The translations under genes and the position numbers were made by a program. 9,216 bases of DNA from Candidatus Heimdallarchaeota archaeon (lineage in GTDB: Archaea; Asgardarchaeota; Heimdallarchaeia; Heimdallarchaeales; Heimdallarchaeaceae): the NCBI GenBank assembly GCA_030628305.1, contig DAOVRE010000045.1, positions 1-9,216 on the forward strand, read 5' to 3'. Within the stretch, counting starts at the first letter, position 1; each line of letters begins with the position of its first letter. The notes under the pieces were generated by a model, which searched no databases, had not been told where the DNA came from, and was given only the letters and a program-made list of their open reading frames with translations. Below are positions 7,609 through 9,216 of the stretch, in pieces.

Positions 7609-7921
7609 CTTTCATTTCCTCCTCTTCGGTAGGTATTTTGACAAAAATAGCGAATTCGGGACAAATTAGTTCACAGAAATGACACTCAGTACAGTTCTCG
7701 AATGTTTTTCCTTCGATAAGTCTAGGTGGATGATAACCTTTCTCGTTGATTTCATCGGACATTTCCAGTATCTCTTCTGGACAAAATTCTATGCACCATC
7801 TACACTCTTTGCATCTAGAGGAAATTATGTGAATCTCAGGCGTAATTATTTTCCATTCTTTAATATCTACAAAAGCAGGCCATTCTGCTTTTTTCTTTTT
7901 CCGATCAAAACTATAGTTCAT
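7601..7921 (-). CDS. korD: 2-oxoacid:ferredoxin oxidoreductase delta subunit, two-cluster ferredoxin (KorD)
   Basis: From the ATG at 7921 this is 106 residues. It has two complete [4Fe-4S] motifs, C37-x2-C-x2-C-x3-C47 (CKECRWCIEFCP) and C77-x2-C-x2-C-x3-C87 (CTECHFCELICP). The N-terminus is basic (KKKK near residue 8) and the C-terminus very acidic. It relays electrons from the KorB cluster to soluble ferredoxin. A TTG five codons earlier (7936) extends the frame, but the ATG is preferred. It is the first gene of the nine-gene run and overlaps korA by eight bases. The upstream region is described separately; the gene may have either a long leader from a TATA-like box at 8071-8079 or a near-leaderless start from AT-rich sequence at 7941-7950. 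Confidence 0.92.
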   Translation of the reverse strand: MNYSFDRKKKKAEWPAFVDIKEWKIITPEIHIISSRCKECRWCIEFCPEEILEMSDEINEKGYHPPRLIEGKTFENCTECHFCELICPEFAIFVKIPTEEEEMKVE

Positions 7922-7950
7922 CAATGAATCCCGCAAACCATTAATTAATT

Positions 7951-8043
7951 TCAGTTTGAGGGAACAAATATTCGACTCTTATAAGTTTTGTTAAAAGGAC
8001 ACGAATTTCTGCTTTTAATAGAGTAAAACGAGTTGTGAGCCAT
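7951..8043 (-). CDS. Possible 30-codon leader ORF upstream of korD (doubtful)
   Basis: An ATG at 8043 opens a 30-codon frame ending in TGA at 7951-7953, 29 bases before the korD ATG. It would lie only about six bases after the transcription start predicted from the TATA-like box at 8071-8079, so it could be read from a nearly leaderless 5' end. The peptide (beginning MAHNSFYSIKSRNSC) is basic, with five K/R after residue 9, one cysteine and no hydrophobic membrane segment. I recognise no family. A frame of this length occurs easily by chance, so it is recorded mainly because of its placement. Confidence 0.18.
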   Translation of the reverse strand: MAHNSFYSIKSRNSCPFNKTYKSRIFVPSN

Positions 8044-8052
8044 TTTACTATT

Positions 8053-8065
8053 CTGTATTCTACAG
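8053..8065. promoter_or_regulatory. Perfect dyad CTGTA-TTC-TACAG, possible operator
   Basis: Five-base arms match perfectly around a three-base centre. The site lies between the minus-strand TATA-like box (8071-8079) and the predicted transcription start near 8049, a position where a bound archaeal repressor would block polymerase recruitment. The motif is short and no regulator gene is in view, so this is a candidate only. It is not a LexA box, because the spacing between CTGT and ACAG is five, not eight. Confidence 0.3.
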
Positions 8066-8070
8066 TCCCC

Positions 8071-8079
8071 ATATATAAA
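8071..8079 (-). promoter_or_regulatory. Candidate TATA box for the kor-flx-hdr operon
   Basis: On the minus strand this reads TTTATATAT, the best TATA-like match upstream of korD. A start of transcription about 26 bases downstream would fall near 8049, giving a leader of about 128 bases before the korD ATG. A competing site is the AT-rich ATTAATTAA at 7941-7950, about 24 bases before that ATG, which would give a leaderless message. The choice is not settled by sequence. Confidence 0.4.
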
Positions 8080-8092
8080 GGAATGACCTTTG

Positions 8093-8129
8093 GCGAGTAG
8101 TGATATTTTTGTCGCTACTTGCTTTTTTT
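8093..8129 (+). terminator. Strong hairpin plus T7, intrinsic-terminator-like, on the plus strand
   Basis: GCGAGTAGTGATA (8093-8105) pairs over 13 positions with TGTCGCTACTTGC (8110-8122) around a TTTT loop. Ten pairs are Watson-Crick and three are G-T wobbles. Seven T follow directly at 8123-8129. The T tract is on the plus strand only, so it would stop plus-strand transcripts. No plus-strand gene lies to its left in this window, so the transcript it would end is unknown; a small RNA or antisense message is possible. A shorter dyad, AAAGG-AATGA-CCTTT (8077-8091), abuts it. Confidence 0.45.
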
Positions 8130-8303
8130 CGACTTTGCAAACTATCAACAATTTGCCATTTTTGTTATAAAATTAAATAATCCTTGAAAATCTTGAATGT
8201 TTTCTTATTTCTATGTTGGTTAAGTAATTGCAATTTTCCCTTTTATTCAATAATAAATATTTTTCATGATTTGCACTTTTTAATCTAAATATTGTAAGTA
8301 ATA

Positions 8304-8322
8304 CTAGTATAAATTGTACTAG
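8304..8322. promoter_or_regulatory. Perfect dyad CTAGTA-N7-TACTAG upstream of the GTPase promoter
   Basis: Six-base arms are perfectly complementary around a seven-base centre (TAAATTG). The dyad sits about 22 bases upstream of the TATA box at 8344-8350, a place suited to an activator or to a regulator shared with the divergent operon. AT-rich sequence produces such dyads by chance, so support is modest. Confidence 0.25.
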
Positions 8323-8343
8323 AATTAGAGAAATATTAAAGAG

Positions 8344-8350
8344 TTATAAA
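8344..8350 (+). promoter_or_regulatory. TATA box of the small GTPase gene, leaderless spacing
   Basis: TTATAAA is preceded by purine-rich AAAGAG (8338-8343), which fits a BRE. Its centre is 26 bases before the ATG at 8373, so the predicted transcription start coincides with the start codon. The absence of a Shine-Dalgarno sequence at a usable distance agrees with a leaderless transcript and supports ATG 8373 over the TTG at 8367. Confidence 0.55.
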
Positions 8351-8372
8351 GGAATTATTATATCTGTTGAAA

Positions 8373-9014
8373 ATGTTATCAAGAGATTTATCAATTACAA
8401 TTATGGGAAATACTGGAGTGGGAAAAACTACTTTGATTAGACGTCTTAAGGGGGAATCTATTGAAGATATTAGCCCTACAACTAACATAGAGGTACATGA
8501 AAAAACAATCCGATTGAAGAGTCAATCGTACAAATCCGCATTTAGTCTTGAGAAATATCGTAGCTATAAGGTGTTAGCCGTTGATTGTCCTGGGGATATG
8601 AGCTTGTGGCCATACTGGAAGAAAGCTTTAGTAGACTATAAAACACATGGAATTATTTTCATCATAGATCCCACTCAAGATGCGAAGATTCAGATTGATG
8701 CTCTCACACAGGTTTCAAATTACTACTTAATGACACTTGATGATGATGTTGTTAAGGCTGAAAGAAAAGCTAGAAAAGAGAAAGCTATCTTTTTCTTAGT
8801 TGTTAATAAAATAGATTTGTTAGATAACAGCAAAGGAAAAGCTGATCAATTGTTACGTGAATATTACCAAACTGCATGGAACCATCTTAAAGAAAGATAT
8901 CCTAAGAGCGGTCATTATTGGGAAGCTATTTCAGCAATAGATGAATCTGAAGAAATGTATGAAGTCATTGATGGTATTTTTGAAACGATAAAGCGAGAAA
9001 TCTATGGCGACTAG
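8373..9014 (+). CDS. Small Arf/Ras-superfamily GTPase
   Basis: This 213-residue protein has all five GTPase motifs: G1 GNTGVGKT (12-19), G2 threonine in PTTNIE (35-40), G3 DCPG (71-74), G4 NKID (145-148) and a G5-like SAI (187-189). The stretch from PTTNIE through the DCPGDMSLWPYWKKAL segment to GIIFIIDPTQ is laid out like Arf or SR-beta proteins. The residue after DxxG, a catalytic glutamine in Arf and Ras, is aspartate (D75). A charged insert (about 123-137) precedes G4. No N-terminal glycine for myristoylation, no C-terminal CaaX cysteine and no membrane helix are seen, so it is probably cytosolic or recruited by a partner. Eukaryote-like GTPases of this kind are abundant in Asgard archaea; bacterial MglA-type proteins are another relative. 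The ATG at 8373 is chosen because of the TATA spacing; TTG at 8367 would add two residues. No effector or regulator can be named. Confidence 0.85.
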   Translation: MLSRDLSITIMGNTGVGKTTLIRRLKGESIEDISPTTNIEVHEKTIRLKSQSYKSAFSLEKYRSYKVLAVDCPGDMSLWPYWKKALVDYKTHGIIFIIDPTQDAKIQIDALTQVSNYYLMTLDDDVVKAERKARKEKAIFFLVVNKIDLLDNSKGKADQLLREYYQTAWNHLKERYPKSGHYWEAISAIDESEEMYEVIDGIFETIKREIYGD

Positions 9015-9045
9015 TCAACTCTAATTTCAAGCTAAGAGGGAAAAG

Positions 9046-9065
9046 TTTTTTTTATCATTTTTTTT
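9046..9065 (+). terminator. Double T8 tract after the GTPase gene, archaeal-type terminator
   Basis: Two runs of eight T (9046-9053 and 9058-9065) are separated by ATCA and begin 32 bases after the GTPase stop codon. Poly-T tracts without a hairpin are enough for termination in archaea. The same T-rich block, with GAAAAG before it, could also serve as a poor TATA element for the gene starting at 9084. Confidence 0.5.
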
Positions 9066-9083
9066 CCTTGGATAAGTGATAGT

Positions 9084-9216
9084 ATGAGCGAGGAAAATAA
9101 AAAAGAAGAAAATGCTCAAGATAAACCTTCAGATGAAGAAGTTGTTGAAGATAAACCTTCAGATGAAGAAGTTGTTGAAGATAAACCTTCAGATGAAGAA
9201 GTTGTTGAAGATAAAC
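9084..9216 (+). CDS. Acidic tandem-repeat protein, N-terminus only (3' end outside window)
   Basis: An ATG at 9084 opens a frame that stays open to the edge, with 44 codons visible. After the leader MSEENKKEENAQ the protein consists of the decapeptide DKPSDEEVVE three times, with a fourth copy beginning. It is strongly acidic, has no hydrophobic segment in the visible part and should be disordered. GTGAT at 9076-9080 could pair with the 16S tail, but lies only three bases from the ATG. I do not recognise the protein. Such acidic extensions occur in front of folded domains in many unrelated archaeal proteins, so the function must be read from the part outside the window. Confidence 0.7.
   Translation, partial: MSEENKKEENAQDKPSDEEVVEDKPSDEEVVEDKPSDEEVVEDK
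9120..9216 (+). repeat. Perfect 30-bp in-frame tandem repeat, 3.2 copies visible
   Basis: Units at 9120-9149, 9150-9179 and 9180-9209 are identical at every base, and a fourth begins at 9210. Each unit is ten codons (DKPSDEEVVE) and starts with GATAAACCTTCAG. Identity at third-codon positions points to recent expansion by slippage or recombination rather than selection on protein sequence alone. Copies have no spacers between them, so this is not a CRISPR array. Confidence 0.95.

Larger units (their letters stand above)
7922..8372. other. Divergent intergenic region, about 450 bases, no convincing protein gene
   Basis: This very AT-rich spacer separates the minus-strand kor-flx-hdr run from the plus-strand GTPase gene. 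It contains candidate promoters for both directions and several small dyads, each listed separately. A 66-codon minus-strand frame (7951-8151) opens only with TTG, has no ribosome site and resembles nothing I know. A perfect AATTGCAATT palindrome at 8226-8235 and a TTATAAAA at 8165-8172 are also present, but are expected by chance in DNA this rich in A and T. I see no tRNA-like cloverleaf and no recognised riboswitch. Confidence 0.7.

Noticed and set aside
3535..7669. Plus-strand open frames at 3535-3792, 4437-4766, 5131-5328, 6210-6539, 6647-6883, 6967-7158 and 7487-7669
   Set aside because: All are antisense to clear kor or flx genes and have no recognisable domain or upstream signals.
7679..7927. 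Plus-strand frame rich in F, opposite korD
   Set aside because: The minus strand encodes a two-cluster ferredoxin with all eight cysteines; the plus-strand product is a shadow.
7951..8151. 66-codon minus-strand frame in the spacer
   Set aside because: It opens only with TTG, lacks a ribosome site and has no family resemblance. Only its 3' 30 codons, which begin with ATG, were kept as a doubtful leader ORF.
8165..8172. TTATAAAA as a promoter on either strand
   Set aside because: No gene start is suitably placed downstream on either strand; the sequence is likely a chance product of AT richness.
9120..9216. CRISPR-like array
   Set aside because: The 30-bp units are directly contiguous with no spacers and are in frame in an open reading frame.

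Overview
This window is AT-rich and reads as archaeal, most likely an anaerobic member of the Asgard lineage. The support is a complete four-subunit ferredoxin-dependent 2-oxoacid oxidoreductase, an HdrA/MvhD electron-transfer module, TATA-like boxes rather than bacterial -35/-10 elements, one gene whose TATA spacing suggests a leaderless transcript, and a small Arf/Ras-superfamily GTPase. The Asgard assignment is an inference from the GTPase and the overall content. No rRNA or other phylogenetic marker is present.

Positions 1-7921, minus strand (read right to left): one tight run of nine genes, korD-korA-korB-korC-mvhD/flxD-flxC-flxB-flxA-hdrA, with overlaps or gaps of at most a few tens of bases. 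HdrA leaves the window at the left edge. The first four genes encode a 2-oxoacid:ferredoxin oxidoreductase, probably acting on 2-oxoglutarate. The next four match FlxD, FlxC, FlxB and FlxA of the FlxABCD-HdrABC NADH dehydrogenase/heterodisulfide reductase type. These are an MvhD-like [2Fe-2S] adaptor, two paralogous iron-sulfur proteins related to the sulfhydrogenase beta subunit, and an FAD/NAD(P)-binding gamma-type subunit. HdrA is the flavin protein that bifurcates electrons in this family. Together they suggest that ferredoxin reduced (or consumed) by the 2-oxoacid enzyme is linked to NAD(P)(H) through HdrA, with a disulfide or other acceptor that would need HdrB/HdrC from outside the window.

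Positions 7922-8372: a divergent intergenic region of about 450 bases without a convincing protein gene. It holds a TATA-like box for the minus-strand operon with a small perfect dyad just downstream, a possible 30-codon leader ORF, a strong 13-bp hairpin followed by seven T on the plus strand, a second dyad, and a TATA box placed 26 bases before the ATG of the plus-strand gene.

Positions 8373-9216, plus strand: a 213-residue small GTPase with an unusual switch II, then a T-rich terminator-like stretch, then the start of an acidic protein built from perfect 30-bp (10-residue) tandem repeats that runs off the right edge.
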